In this document: positions 43,668 to 53,094 of the stretch, in pieces
Layout of the letters: each line of letters opens with the position of its first letter
Position numbering within the stretch: position 1 is the stretch's first letter
The notes under the pieces: model-generated
Seen by the model: only the letters and a program-made list of their open reading frames with translations
What the model was told of the DNA's origin: nothing
Database searches by the model: none
Translations under genes and position numbers: made by a program
Assembly (NCBI RefSeq): GCF_016901135.1
Contig: NZ_JAFEVL010000010.1
Coordinates: 372,001-436,000, forward strand
From: Martinezella lusitana
GTDB lineage: Bacteria; Pseudomonadota; Alphaproteobacteria; Rhizobiales; Rhizobiaceae
DNA: 64,000 nt
Direction of reading: 5' to 3'

Positions 43668-43854
43668 AGAGGCCTCCGATGGCAGCCATCATTAGCTTGC
43701 ACGTTCGATAAGTCGAGTGCAGCCCATCTTGTTCTTGACTCTCTTCGGTCCCTAAATTGGCCGCTTCGGATCGCGATATCGCAGCCACGAAATAGGGAAA
43801 CAGACACCTGGGAACGCCTGTAGCAATGTGTGGAAAGAGTAGTGCCTGGAAAAA

Positions 43855-43930
43855 TGGTGCCGCTTGCAGGACTCGAACCTGCGACCCCATCATTACGAAT
43901 GATGTGCTCTACCACCTGAGCTAAAGCGGC
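43855..43930 (-). tRNA. tRNA-Thr(CGT)
   Basis: A 76-base cloverleaf including encoded CCA (complement 43855-43857). The acceptor GCCGCTT (complement of 43924-43930) pairs with AAGCGGC. The anticodon stem CATCA/TGATG encloses the loop TTCGTAA, giving anticodon CGT, which reads ACG threonine codons. T-loop TTCGAGT is canonical. Confidence 0.97.
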
Positions 43931-44066
43931 ATTCAAGGGGCGTTTGGTTCGGCCCCGCGATTTGCATGGCGCTGATACAGTCTATACGGCCAGATTTCAA
44001 GCGTCCAAATTGCCATTTCGCAAAAAAGCGAAAAGCCTGTGAGAAAACAGCCCGCTTCCAGCCTGT

Positions 44067-45026
44067 TCAAAGCGCCAGCCGTGCACGCGCCTGACGATAT
44101 TCCGCCTCGAGCCTGTCCACCAGCGCCGCAACGGGCTGGATGGCCTTGACCGCGCCGATGCCCTGGCCGGAGCCCCAGATGTCCTTCCAGGCCTTGACGC
44201 CGGTCGTGGCCGCCTCGAAATCCATCTTCGAGGGGTCGGCTTCAGGCAGCTTGTCCGGATCCATCCCGGCGGCGAGGATGGAAGGTTTCAGGTAGTTGCC
44301 GTGGATGCCGGTGAAGTAGTTGGAATAGACGATATCGGCGGCGGCCCCGTCGACGATTGCCTGCTTGTAGGCATCGGCAGCGCGCGCCTCTTCCGTGGCG
44401 ATGAAGGGCGAGCCGATATAGGCCATATCGGCGCCAACGGCCTGGGCTGCCAGAATGGCACCGCCGCTGGCGATGGCGCCGGCGAGCAGCAGCGGCCCGT
44501 CGAACCATTCGCGGATTTCCTGGACGAGCGCAAAGGGTGAGAGCTGGCCGGCATGGCCGCCGGCACCGGCGGCGACCGCGATCAGCCCGTCCGCGCCCTT
44601 GCGGATAGCCGAGTTGGCATGCCGGTTGTTGATGATATCGTGCAGCACGATGCCGCCATAGGAATGCACGGCCGCATTGACCTCGGGCACGGCGCCGAGC
44701 GAGGAGATGACGATCGGCACCTTGTATTTCACGCAAAGCATCAGATCGTGTTCCAACCGTTTGTTTGACGTATGGACGATCTGATTGACCGCAAATGGAA
44801 CCGCCGGCCGTTCGGGGTTTGCGGCATTATGTGCGGCAAGATCCTCGGTGATCATCGCCAGCCATTCGTCGAGCTGGCTTTCCGGGCGCGCATTCAAGGC
44901 TGGAAAGGATCCGACCACGCCGGCCTTGCATTGCGCCAGCGTCAGCGCCGGATGCGAGATGATGAAGAGGGGTGAGGCCACGACCGGCAGCCGTAGGCGC
45001 TCGGTCAGGATGGAGGGAAGGGCCAT
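44067..45026 (-). CDS. Nitronate monooxygenase (2-nitropropane dioxygenase-like)
   Basis: FMN-dependent oxidoreductase of 319 residues from the ATG at 45026; in-frame ATG codons at 45032 and 45035 are alternatives. The barrel shows VVASPLFIISHPALTLAQCKAG (about residues 16-37), the FMN-phosphate loops with AAGAGGHAGQLSPFALVQEI (about 167-186, containing the catalytic-type His of NMO) and the C-terminal GSGQGIGAVKAIQPV. It oxidises nitroalkanes such as the toxin 3-nitropropionate. A 24-base palindrome spans 14-37 bases before the start, so it is under local repression. It is monocistronic. Confidence 0.88.
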   Translation of the reverse strand: MALPSILTERLRLPVVASPLFIISHPALTLAQCKAGVVGSFPALNARPESQLDEWLAMITEDLAAHNAANPERPAVPFAVNQIVHTSNKRLEHDLMLCVKYKVPIVISSLGAVPEVNAAVHSYGGIVLHDIINNRHANSAIRKGADGLIAVAAGAGGHAGQLSPFALVQEIREWFDGPLLLAGAIASGGAILAAQAVGADMAYIGSPFIATEEARAADAYKQAIVDGAAADIVYSNYFTGIHGNYLKPSILAAGMDPDKLPEADPSKMDFEAATTGVKAWKDIWGSGQGIGAVKAIQPVAALVDRLEAEYRQARARLAL

Positions 45027-45326
45027 GAACATCATCCACTTTGACGTTTACGAAAACGTCAAAGAAATAGCAGATGTCCAAACCGGTGGGAAGGGCGCAG
45101 ATGCCAAACCCCGTCGAAGGCCACATCCCTGTCGGATCAGCCCTTTGGCCATCGCAATTGCGTCGTCTTTGACGTTTATCCCCGCCCGAGTGCGCGTGGC
45201 TTTGGTCGAAGGCTTGCGTATTGCCGGGCAGGGCGTTACCGAATCCGGTTAACGAATGATAAAGATTATGGCCGTCTTGTCGGTAGAGTATGCAGGTATG
45301 TTGCGAGTGAGAGTAAAGGACCTGAT
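45027..45326. other. 300-base divergent intergenic region
   Basis: Holds the palindrome at 45040-45063 and a further half-site TTTGACGTTT near 45171-45180. No gene is seen. It separates the nitronate monooxygenase from the unknown membrane protein. Confidence 0.55.
45040..45063. promoter_or_regulatory. 24-base palindrome upstream of nitronate monooxygenase
   Basis: Arms TTTGACGTTT (45040-45049) and AAACGTCAAA (45054-45063) are perfect complements around ACGA. The site lies 14-37 bases before the gene start on the minus strand, so a bound protein would block initiation. The half-sites TTGACGT and ACGTCAA are those of the fadD palindrome at 33181-33196, but with wider spacing. Confidence 0.7.
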
Positions 45327-46577
45327 GTGAGCGGATTAGAAACGGCTATTAGAAGCGCGTTGGAGCGGTCCGATCGCGCCAATCCGGAAATCCGGGCTCG
45401 CATCTATCAGTCGGCGCGGCAGGCTTTGGAAGCCGGCCTCCGCAAGCAGGATATTACCGATATCAATGTCGTCTCCGCCCAGCGTCAGCGGCTGGAGGCG
45501 ACGATCCGGCAGATCGAGGCCGAGGAGCGCATGCGCCCGGCAGAGGAGGTCTCGGTTTCGCCGGAGCTTGATGCCCCGCATGTTGCCCCGAGCATACCGA
45601 CGCCGGCGGCCGCGCAGCCGGCACAGCGGCAAGAGCCGGTCATGAGTGTGCGCGGCGAAACCCGAGACCCGCCGCTTTCTGCCCCCGCGTCTTCTCCGGT
45701 CGAATCCGAGGCAAGCGAGCCCCCGGCATCGGCCGGTGATTTCGGTGATATGCGCGCAGGCCCTGCCGATCATCTTGGCGCCGATAGCGATATACGGCCG
45801 GCGACCGCAGCCGCACCGGCAGCCGCGCGTACGATGAATTTCAAGCCGGAGCGAGCTGCCGTTCGCCGCAAGCCGCGCAAGTTCTTCTCGCGCCTGCTGG
45901 TGTTCTGTATTCTGCTCGCCTTCCTCGGCATGGGAGCCTGGTGGATCAAGACTTCGGGCGTGTTCATGTCGGCGGCGCAGAGAGACACGAGTGTCCGCAA
46001 TCCGCCGGCCCATGTCGATTCGCAGGATTTCAGCGGCAGCAACAGCGACGAAGATACGTCGGACGATGAGGACAACAGCGGCCCTGCCAACCCAGGGCTG
46101 GCGACCATCGACCCGCAGAACAGCTTTTCTGAAGAGTGGGTCGCGATACTGAAGCCGACGGAAGCGTCGAAGGTCACTGCCGGCGCGCAGGCAAAGGCGG
46201 AAAATGTTTCGGAAAACGAGGGGCCGGCCGTGCGGCTGACCTCTCTCAGCAGCGGCTCGGATGGCGCCGCCTCGGTCCAGGTGCCTGTTAATGTGCTGCA
46301 GCAGATGGCGGGCAAACCGTCGACGATCGCACTGACGTTGCAGTCCACCTCGGACACACCGACGCAGATTACCGTCGAATGCGATTTCGGCTCGCTCGGC
46401 AACTGTGGACGCCATCGCTTCACGGTCAGCCGCCAGAAGACGGATGCGCTGTTCCAGGTCCGTTACGATCGCTCTCTGGCGCCGACAAGCCCCGGCCGCC
46501 TGATCATCAACAGCGACGTCGACGGCAAGTCCCGCGGCATCAACGTCTACGCTATCCGCGTGCTGCCCGGACAATAG
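45327..46577 (+). CDS. Single-pass membrane protein of unknown function
   Basis: Protein of 416 residues starting at GTG 45327 (AAGGA seven bases before). Four parts are visible: a charged helical N-terminus with a possible coiled coil (residues 1-70), a Pro/Ala/Ser-rich linker to about 165, one membrane helix FSRLLVFCILLAFLGMGAWW (about 186-206), and an extracytoplasmic C-terminal domain (about 210-415) with an acidic Asp/Ser stretch (DEDTSDDEDN) and beta-rich sequence. It has no catalytic motif and no family I recognise, but the layout suggests an envelope-spanning signalling or assembly factor. It is convergent with ppk2. Confidence 0.75.
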   Translation: MSGLETAIRSALERSDRANPEIRARIYQSARQALEAGLRKQDITDINVVSAQRQRLEATIRQIEAEERMRPAEEVSVSPELDAPHVAPSIPTPAAAQPAQRQEPVMSVRGETRDPPLSAPASSPVESEASEPPASAGDFGDMRAGPADHLGADSDIRPATAAAPAAARTMNFKPERAAVRRKPRKFFSRLLVFCILLAFLGMGAWWIKTSGVFMSAAQRDTSVRNPPAHVDSQDFSGSNSDEDTSDDEDNSGPANPGLATIDPQNSFSEEWVAILKPTEASKVTAGAQAKAENVSENEGPAVRLTSLSSGSDGAASVQVPVNVLQQMAGKPSTIALTLQSTSDTPTQITVECDFGSLGNCGRHRFTVSRQKTDALFQVRYDRSLAPTSPGRLIINSDVDGKSRGINVYAIRVLPGQ

Positions 46578-46599
46578 GGCCGGGCAGCCCTTTCTCTAT

Positions 46600-47484
46600 C
46601 TATTTGAGAACGTCCGACCCCGCGCCGAGGATCTTTCCGTCGATTTCGCCGATGGCCTTCTTGTCCTTGTCGTCATAGTCGAGCGTCAGCAGGATGTGAC
46701 GGATGAGGTTCAGACGAGCGCGACGCTTGTCGTTGGCGCGGATGACCGTCCATGGTGCATAATCGGTATGCGTATCCTTCAGCATGCGGTCGCGCTTTTC
46801 GCCGTAGTCCTTCCATTTCGGTAGGGCGGCTATATCCATGGAGGAAAGCTTCCAGACGGCGCGGGGATCGTGGCACCGGTCGTGGAAACGCTTCAATTGC
46901 ATCTCCCTGCCGATATCGAGATAGAATTTGAAGAAGGAGATGCCATCCTGAACGATGAGCTTTTCCATCTGCGGCGCCTGCTTCAGGAACTGCTCGTACT
47001 GCTTCGGGGTGCAGAAGCCCATGACCGGTTCGACACCGGCACGGTTGTACCAGGAGCGGTCGAAGAGGACGAACTCGCCCGAAGTCGGGAACTGGGCGAC
47101 ATAGCGCTGGAAATACCATTGCCCCGCCTCGCGGTCCGTCGGTTTGGTGAGCGCCACGACGCGGGCCAGGCGAGGGTTCATATGCGCCGAGGTTGCGGCG
47201 ATCGAGCCTCCCTTGCCCGCGGCATCGCGCCCCTCGAACAGGGCCATCACCCGCTTGCCCGTCGCCTGCAGCCAGAACTGCACCTTGATGAGTTCGATCT
47301 GCAGCGTCTCCAGCTCTTCCAGATAGTCCTCTTCCTTGAGCTTCTTCTTGTAAGGATATCCGCCCGAGGTCAGCGCCTCGTCGTCGATCCAGCCTGGCAG
47401 CACGGGATCATCGACATCGAATATGCGTTTTGTGCCGTGGATATCCAGCTCCACCACGCGGCTCTTCGCTTCTTCTTCTCCCAT
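46600..47484 (-). CDS. ppk2: Polyphosphate kinase 2
   Basis: Transfers phosphate between polyphosphate and nucleotides (class I PPK2 makes nucleoside triphosphates from polyP). It has 294 residues. Walker A is [13 protein letters not shown] (about residues 83-95), followed by [20 protein letters not shown] with lid residues, Walker B-like [20 protein letters not shown] (about 138-157) and the family Lys/Asp residues. The ribosome site GAGGAG precedes the ATG. It is divergent from phoR 246 bases away, so polyP metabolism sits beside the phosphate regulon. No complete Pho box was found before it, only one CTGTCAT at 47663-47669. Confidence 0.92.
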   Translation of the reverse strand: MGEEEAKSRVVELDIHGTKRIFDVDDPVLPGWIDDEALTSGGYPYKKKLKEEDYLEELETLQIELIKVQFWLQATGKRVMALFEGRDAAGKGGSIAATSAHMNPRLARVVALTKPTDREAGQWYFQRYVAQFPTSGEFVLFDRSWYNRAGVEPVMGFCTPKQYEQFLKQAPQMEKLIVQDGISFFKFYLDIGREMQLKRFHDRCHDPRAVWKLSSMDIAALPKWKDYGEKRDRMLKDTHTDYAPWTVIRANDKRRARLNLIRHILLTLDYDDKDKKAIGEIDGKILGAGSDVLK

Positions 47485-47730
47485 ATGTCCGGCTCCTCGG
47501 CTCTTTACGCTCTGTTAAACATGTCGCTTGCGTACGATAAAAAGCTCTTCGGGCAAATTGGAGCTTTTATTCAATGGTTTCAAGCCCTTTGCATTTTTCC
47601 TCCTTTGCCGGCTACATTTATTATGGTCAGTTGCCGGCTTCTGTGGATAGAGCCGAATACTTCTGTCATGAATCCCGGCTAAGAGGCGGGGTCCAGCATT
47701 CCGTGACGGCAGGCGAAGGGACGTGCGCAC

Positions 47731-48984
47731 TTGGAAGACGAATGGTCATTTGTCAGGAGACTGGCGCTGCGGTTGCGGCAGGAGCGCGCTATCCTGATTC
47801 TGGCGACGCTGATCGCCGCACTTGCGCTCATCGAGGGCATCAATACCGGCGCCGTCTTCTGGATCTGGGCCATAGTCATGATCGTCGCGTTGATCCGGCC
47901 TCCGCTGGTGGAGCGGGTCGTCGTGCCGTCGCGGACGGAACCTGAGCCGATCGATCCGGACGTTGTGCTGCGCATGGTTTTTGCGGGATTGGCTGCGCTC
48001 GACATCCCGGTGCTGATCATCGATCGCGAGGCATCCGTACTGGTGCAGAACGCGGCCGTCGAAAAGGCCTTCGGCGCCTTCCCCATAGGGGCGCATATCT
48101 CTTCGAAGCTGCGCTCCCCCGGCCTGCTCGACATGGTGCGCGAAACCATCACCACCAACACGCCGAACCAGATCGAGCATTCCGAGCGCCTACCCTCGGA
48201 GCGCGTCTATGTCGTGCGCATCGCGCCGGTCGAGCTGCCGGAAGCCGATATCGAGGCCGGCTTCTTCCTGCTGTCGTTTCGCGACATATCGGAGCTGCGT
48301 CACATCGATCGCATGCGCTCCGATTTCGTCGCCAATGCCAGCCATGAGCTGCGCACGCCGCTTGCCTCGCTGCGGGGGTTCATCGAAACCATCCAGGGGC
48401 CGGCCAAATCGGATGCTAAGGCACAGCAGCGCTTCCTCGGCATCATGCTCGACCAGACGACGCGCATGAGCCGGCTGGTCGACGATCTCCTGTCGCTGTC
48501 TCGGCTGGAGCTGAAATCGCATATCGCCCCGGATCAGAAGGTCGATCTCGTCCCGTTGCTCGGCCATGTACGCGACTCGCTGCTGCCACTTGCCGGCGAT
48601 CTCAACGTGACGATCAATCTGCACATGCCGGCGAGCAAGGTGGAGGTGCTGGGCGACCGCGACGAGCTGGTGCAGGTCTTTGAAAATCTGATGGAGAATG
48701 CCTGCAAATACGGCCAGGAAGGCAAGGCGGTTGAGGTTACTCTGCTGAACGAGCCGGGTCAGGCCGTTGAGGTCGTCGTGTCCGACAGCGGGCCGGGAAT
48801 TCCCGCAGAACATGTACCGCGCCTGACCGAGCGGTTCTATCGCGTCAATGTCGAGGACAGCCGCTCCAAGAAGGGAACGGGCCTCGGGCTTGCCATCGTC
48901 AAGCACATTCTGACCCGGCACCGCGCCAGATTGATCGTCAAGTCGGAAGTCGGGAAGGGAACGGACTTTACTGTCCGTTTCTAA
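47731..48984 (+). CDS. phoR: Phosphate regulon sensor histidine kinase
   Basis: Sensor kinase that sets PhoB phosphorylation. It starts at TTG 47731; 417 residues. Two membrane helices (about residues 15-55) are followed by a PAS-like sensor (about 75-185). HisKA reads DFVANASHELRTPLASLRGF (about residues 201-220) with the His in SHELRTP. The ATPase domain shows the N box NLMENACKYG, DSGPGIP and GTGLGLAIVKHIL. It has no large periplasmic domain, as usual for PhoR, which senses through the Pst/PhoU complex. It heads the phoR-pstSCAB-phoU-phoB locus. Confidence 0.95.
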   Translation: MEDEWSFVRRLALRLRQERAILILATLIAALALIEGINTGAVFWIWAIVMIVALIRPPLVERVVVPSRTEPEPIDPDVVLRMVFAGLAALDIPVLIIDREASVLVQNAAVEKAFGAFPIGAHISSKLRSPGLLDMVRETITTNTPNQIEHSERLPSERVYVVRIAPVELPEADIEAGFFLLSFRDISELRHIDRMRSDFVANASHELRTPLASLRGFIETIQGPAKSDAKAQQRFLGIMLDQTTRMSRLVDDLLSLSRLELKSHIAPDQKVDLVPLLGHVRDSLLPLAGDLNVTINLHMPASKVEVLGDRDELVQVFENLMENACKYGQEGKAVEVTLLNEPGQAVEVVVSDSGPGIPAEHVPRLTERFYRVNVEDSRSKKGTGLGLAIVKHILTRHRARLIVKSEVGKGTDFTVRF

Positions 48985-49044
48985 AAGCCCCCGCGAATCG
49001 CATATTTTTGGCGCGATTTATCCCATGAATTTCAAAGAGATGAC

Positions 49045-49073
49045 CTGTCATAATTGTTTCACTTGCCTGACAT
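49045..49073 (+). promoter_or_regulatory. Three-repeat Pho box before pstS
   Basis: Heptamers CTGTCAT (49045-49051), GTTTCAC (49056-49062) and CTGACAT (49067-49073) follow each other with exact 11-base spacing, the pattern bound by PhoB dimers (CTGTCAT-N4-CTGTCAT). It is about 98-126 bases upstream of the pstS start. Confidence 0.85.
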
Positions 49074-49170
49074 AAAAGGGCGGTGCTTTGGCCGCTAAGA
49101 AAGTGATGCTGAACCAGGCGGATGTGGCATCCGTTACAGCGCTCTTCAGAGCTCGTCAGGGGGATTCATT

Positions 49171-50205
49171 ATGAATGCTTTGAAATTGTCTATTCTTGCA
49201 CTGGTTGCATCGGTTGCCTTTGCAGGCACGGCCGCGGCTCGCGATCAGATTCAGATCGCTGGCTCATCCACCGTATTCCCGTATGCCAAGATCGTTGCCG
49301 AAAGCTTCGGCGAGACCTTTACCAATTTCAAGACGCCTGTGGTCGAGTCGGGTGGCTCCGGGGCCGGCCTCAAGGAATTCTGCAAGGGCGTCGGAACGGA
49401 TTCCATCGACATCGCCAATTCATCGCGCCCGATCAAGGACAGTGAAATCCAGGCCTGCAAGGCTGCCGGCGTCGCCGATATCCAGCAGATCAAGATCGGC
49501 TACGACGGCATCGTCTTTGCCTTCGACAAGAGCAATCCGGACATCAAGTTCGAGCCGATCGATCTCTACAAGGCGCTTGCTGCCGAAGTGGTCGTTGACG
49601 GCAAGCTGGTTGCCAACCCCTACAAGAAGTGGTCGGAGATCAATCCGTCGCTGCCGGCTTTCGAGATATCAGCCTATATTCCGGGCGAGAAGCATGGCAC
49701 GCGGGAAGTCTTCGAGGAGCGGGTGCTTGCCGCCGGCTGCAAGGCTTCCGCCGCGGTCGACGTGATCAAGGCAGCGGTTTCGGATGCCGGCCAGCAAGTC
49801 AAGAAATGCGTCGCTGTGCGCAAGGATGGCGTCGCAGTCGATATCGATGGCGACTATCCCGAGACGCTGGCCCGTATCAATGCCAACAAGCACGGCATCG
49901 GCGTTTTCGGCCTGTATTTCTACCAGAACAATGCCGACAAGCTGAAGGTCGCTACCGTCAGCGGCATCGTGCCGTCGGGCCAGACGATCGCCGATGGCAC
50001 CTATCCGGTGTCGCGTCCGCTGTTCTTCTACGTCAAGAAGGCACATCTGGGCGTCATTCCGGGCCTCAAGGAATATGTCGATTTCTTCACGAGCGATCAG
50101 ATGATCGGACCGGACAGCCCGCTGGCGGAATATGGCCTCGTGCCCGCTCCGGATGGCGAGCGTGACCAGATCCGCAAGGACTTCGCCGGCGGGAAGATCA
50201 TGTAA
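49171..50205 (+). CDS. pstS: Phosphate ABC transporter binding protein
   Basis: Periplasmic phosphate receptor of 344 residues. The signal peptide is residues 1-23, ending AAA-R. Phosphate-binding residues lie in IAGSSTVFPYAKIV (about 28-41) and SGGSGAGLKEF (about 62-72), including the Ser/Thr and Arg network in NSSRPI and GTREVFE. It belongs to the PstS group of about 340 residues. It is the first structural gene of the pst operon, with a three-repeat Pho box upstream. The operon is induced on phosphate limitation. Confidence 0.97.
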   Translation: MNALKLSILALVASVAFAGTAAARDQIQIAGSSTVFPYAKIVAESFGETFTNFKTPVVESGGSGAGLKEFCKGVGTDSIDIANSSRPIKDSEIQACKAAGVADIQQIKIGYDGIVFAFDKSNPDIKFEPIDLYKALAAEVVVDGKLVANPYKKWSEINPSLPAFEISAYIPGEKHGTREVFEERVLAAGCKASAAVDVIKAAVSDAGQQVKKCVAVRKDGVAVDIDGDYPETLARINANKHGIGVFGLYFYQNNADKLKVATVSGIVPSGQTIADGTYPVSRPLFFYVKKAHLGVIPGLKEYVDFFTSDQMIGPDSPLAEYGLVPAPDGERDQIRKDFAGGKIM

Positions 50206-50267
50206 GTGCATAGAGACCATGCGCCGGTGCGGGTTTGATCCGCATCGGCGTCCGCCGGGGAGTGGGA

Positions 50268-51749
50268 ATGAGCGTATCGCTGCTGTTGTTGTGCCTGTCG
50301 GTCATTGGTGCCCTTGCCTTCGTGCTCGGGCGCGTGAGGGCGACTGCGCTATCAGGCGGCAGGTCTTCGTCGATGCATTCCCGGCTCGGCTATCATGGCG
50401 CCTACGCCGCGATCTGGGCTGTGCTGCCGGCCCTGGCGCTCGTCTGTATCTGGCTGATCGTCAGCCCGATCGTGATCGATCGCCTGGTGGTCAAGTCCTT
50501 TCCGGAAGAGGTGAGAACCCTTCCGCAGGCGGAGCTCAATCTCAGCTACGGCATGGTGCGCAGCATCGCCCACGGCATGCGCCTGCTCAATGGCCAGGAA
50601 CTCGCCGCGGTTGACGGGGGCTCGGCCGATCTCCAGTTGCTTCTGGCGCAGAAAGGCGTCCCGCTCGCGGTTCGTCCTACCGGTTACATGATCGATGCCG
50701 CCAATAAATACAACGGCATGCGCGAAGTCAGCCGGATGGTGATGTCCGCATCGGCGATCCTCCTGTCATTGCTTTGCGCGGTTTATGGCTTGCGCGCCAT
50801 AGCCCCGCGTTTTCGCGCCCGCAACCGCGTCGAGCAGGTCATCCTCGGCGCCCTGATCGTCGCCTCCTCCATTGCGGTGCTGACGACGGTCGGGATCGCC
50901 TTTTCGATGCTTTCCGAGGCGGTGCGTTTCTTCAGCATGGTGCCTGCCAACGAGTTCTTCTTCGGCACTGTCTGGGATCCGCGCTTTGCCGGTGCCGGTT
51001 CGCAGACATCAGGGACCTTCGGCTTGATACCCTTGCTGGCCGGCACGATCTATATCGGCTTGGTCGCCATGTTATTCGCCGTGCCCATCGGCTTGTTCGC
51101 CGCCATCTACATGGCCGAGTATGCTTCGGTCCGCGTGCGCTCGATCGCCAAGCCCATGCTCGAAGTGCTGGCCGGCATTCCCACGATCGTCTACGGCTTC
51201 TTTGCCCTCGTCACGGTCGGGCCGTTCCTGAGAGACATCTCGGCGGAGATCGATGGCCTGCTAACGGGAAGCTATACAAGTTTCATCGAGGCGCAGAGCG
51301 TCCTGACGGCGGGCTTCGTCATGGGCGTCATGCTCATTCCCTACGTCTCCTCGCTATCAGACGATATCATCATGGCCGTGCCGCGGTCGCTGCGCGATGG
51401 CTCGCTCGGTCTTGGCGCCACCCGCTCGGAAACGGTCAAGCGCGTTTTGCTGCCGGCGGCACTTCCAGGCATCGTCGGCGCGCTGCTGATGACCGCCTCA
51501 CGGGCAATCGGCGAAACGATGATCGTCGTGCTCGCCGCCGGTGTCGCGGCTCGCATGCAGTTCGATCCCTTCGAACCCATGACGACGGTTACCGTGAAAA
51601 TCGTCAACCAGTTGACCGGCGACCTGGAGTTCACCTCGCCGCAGACACTGGTCGCCTTCGCGCTCGGCATAACCTTGTTTTGCCTGACGCTCTGCCTGAA
51701 CGTCTACGCCCTCTACATCGTCCGCCGCTACAGGGAGCAGTACGAATGA
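50268..51749 (+). CDS. pstC: Phosphate ABC transporter permease PstC (long form)
   Basis: Inner-membrane permease of 493 residues from the ATG at 50268 with GGGGAG before it. The BPD_transp core (about residues 225-480) has the EAA loop DGSLGLGATRSETVKRVLLPAA (about 380-400). The N-terminal 210 residues, with two extra helices and a cytoplasmic or periplasmic domain, are longer than in E. coli PstC (319 residues); the long form is common in rhizobia. It overlaps pstA by 4 bases. A GTG/TTG extension to 50235 is not needed. Confidence 0.95.
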   Translation: MSVSLLLLCLSVIGALAFVLGRVRATALSGGRSSSMHSRLGYHGAYAAIWAVLPALALVCIWLIVSPIVIDRLVVKSFPEEVRTLPQAELNLSYGMVRSIAHGMRLLNGQELAAVDGGSADLQLLLAQKGVPLAVRPTGYMIDAANKYNGMREVSRMVMSASAILLSLLCAVYGLRAIAPRFRARNRVEQVILGALIVASSIAVLTTVGIAFSMLSEAVRFFSMVPANEFFFGTVWDPRFAGAGSQTSGTFGLIPLLAGTIYIGLVAMLFAVPIGLFAAIYMAEYASVRVRSIAKPMLEVLAGIPTIVYGFFALVTVGPFLRDISAEIDGLLTGSYTSFIEAQSVLTAGFVMGVMLIPYVSSLSDDIIMAVPRSLRDGSLGLGATRSETVKRVLLPAALPGIVGALLMTASRAIGETMIVVLAAGVAARMQFDPFEPMTTVTVKIVNQLTGDLEFTSPQTLVAFALGITLFCLTLCLNVYALYIVRRYREQYE

Positions 51750-53080
51750 GCGACATCGTATCCTCCCCGTCACAGAATATTCCACGCGGGCTTACGTCCG
51801 GCGCCTCGGCGCGGCGTGATATCGGCATCAAGCGGCGCTATGCCGCCGAGCGCCGCTTTCGTGCCTTCGGCATCGCCGCGGTTGTCTTCGGCCTCGTCTT
51901 CCTGCTCACTCTGGTCTCGACCGTGGTCCGCAACGGCTATACCGCCTTCGTGCAGACCTCGATCACTCTGCCGATCGAGTTCACCGAGAAAGTCATCGAC
52001 CCCACCGGCAAGCGCGCCAGTGATCCAAAGGTGCTGATATCAGCCAACTATCCGGTCCTTATGCGCGATGCGCTGGTGAAGGCGTTGGGCATCGATCCTT
52101 CCGACCGCGTACTCGTGCGTGAGGCAACGACAATGGTGTCGGACAGTGCGCGGATTGCGCTGCGCGACAAGATCATGGCCGATCCCTCGATCATCGGAAC
52201 GACTGGGAATGTGACGTTCCTTGCGAGCGCCAACATCGACTCCGCCAACAAGGGGCAGATCGACCTGACGGCTGACGAGAAGGATCGCAAGGTCTCCGAT
52301 CGGCAGCTCGGCTGGATGAAGCAGCTTACCACCAGCGGCGCGCTGCGCGAAGCCTTCAACAGCGGTCTCTTCCTGTCGGGCAATTCGAGCCGCCCCGAGG
52401 CCGCGGGTCTTGGTGTCGCGTTGATCGGCTCGCTCTATCTGATGCTGACCGTCCTCGTCCTGGCTTTGCCCGTCGGTGTCGCCGCCTCGATCTATCTGGA
52501 GGAATTCGCGCCGAAGAACCGGCTGACGGATCTGATCGAGGTCAACATCAACAATCTCGCGGCGGTGCCCTCGATCGTCTACGGCCTGCTCGGCCTTTCG
52601 GTCTTCATCAACATGATGGGGCTGCCGCGTTCGGCCTCGCTGGTCGGCGGGCTGGTGCTCAGCCTGATGACGCTGCCGATGATCATCATCGCCACGCGCT
52701 CGGCACTGCGCGCGGTTCCCCCGTCGATCCGCAGCGCGGCACTCGGCCTCGGTGCGTCGCGCATGCAGATGGTCTTCCATCATGTGCTCCCGCTCGCCAT
52801 GCCCGGTATCCTCACAGGCACCATCCTCGGGCTGGCGCATGCACTCGGCGAGACGGCGCCGCTGCTTTTGATCGGCATGGTCGCCTTCGTCGCCAACTAT
52901 CCGGCCTCGCCGCTCGATCCTTCGACGGCACTGCCGGTGCAGATCTACATGTGGGCGAGCGAAGCCGAGCGTGCCTTTGTCGAGCGAACTTCCGGGGCCA
53001 TTATCGTTCTGCTCTTCTTCCTCGTTGCGATGAATATCGGCGCGATCCTGCTGCGCCGCCGCTTCGAACGGCGCTGGTAG
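51746..53080 (+). CDS. pstA: Phosphate ABC transporter permease PstA (long form)
   Basis: Inner-membrane permease of 444 residues beginning at ATG 51746, which overlaps the pstC stop. An open frame continues far upstream, but is out of phase with pstC coding. The N-terminus has one helix (about residues 42-65) followed by a periplasmic domain of about 160 residues, then the transmembrane core with the EAA loop [32 protein letters not shown] stretch at about residues 330-350. E. coli PstA has 296 residues; the extra N-terminal domain is typical of alphaproteobacteria. Confidence 0.95.
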   Translation: MSDIVSSPSQNIPRGLTSGASARRDIGIKRRYAAERRFRAFGIAAVVFGLVFLLTLVSTVVRNGYTAFVQTSITLPIEFTEKVIDPTGKRASDPKVLISANYPVLMRDALVKALGIDPSDRVLVREATTMVSDSARIALRDKIMADPSIIGTTGNVTFLASANIDSANKGQIDLTADEKDRKVSDRQLGWMKQLTTSGALREAFNSGLFLSGNSSRPEAAGLGVALIGSLYLMLTVLVLALPVGVAASIYLEEFAPKNRLTDLIEVNINNLAAVPSIVYGLLGLSVFINMMGLPRSASLVGGLVLSLMTLPMIIIATRSALRAVPPSIRSAALGLGASRMQMVFHHVLPLAMPGILTGTILGLAHALGETAPLLLIGMVAFVANYPASPLDPSTALPVQIYMWASEAERAFVERTSGAIIVLLFFLVAMNIGAILLRRRFERRW

Positions 53081-53094
53081 GGGAGGGCCATCGA

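Noticed and set aside
47663..47669. Pho box before phoR and ppk2
   Set aside because: Only one CTGTCAT heptamer; the positions 11 bases on either side do not match.
50774..51745. Upstream extension of the pstA open frame into pstC
   Set aside because: Reads through pstC in another frame; the family start and the ATGA overlap fix pstA at 51746.
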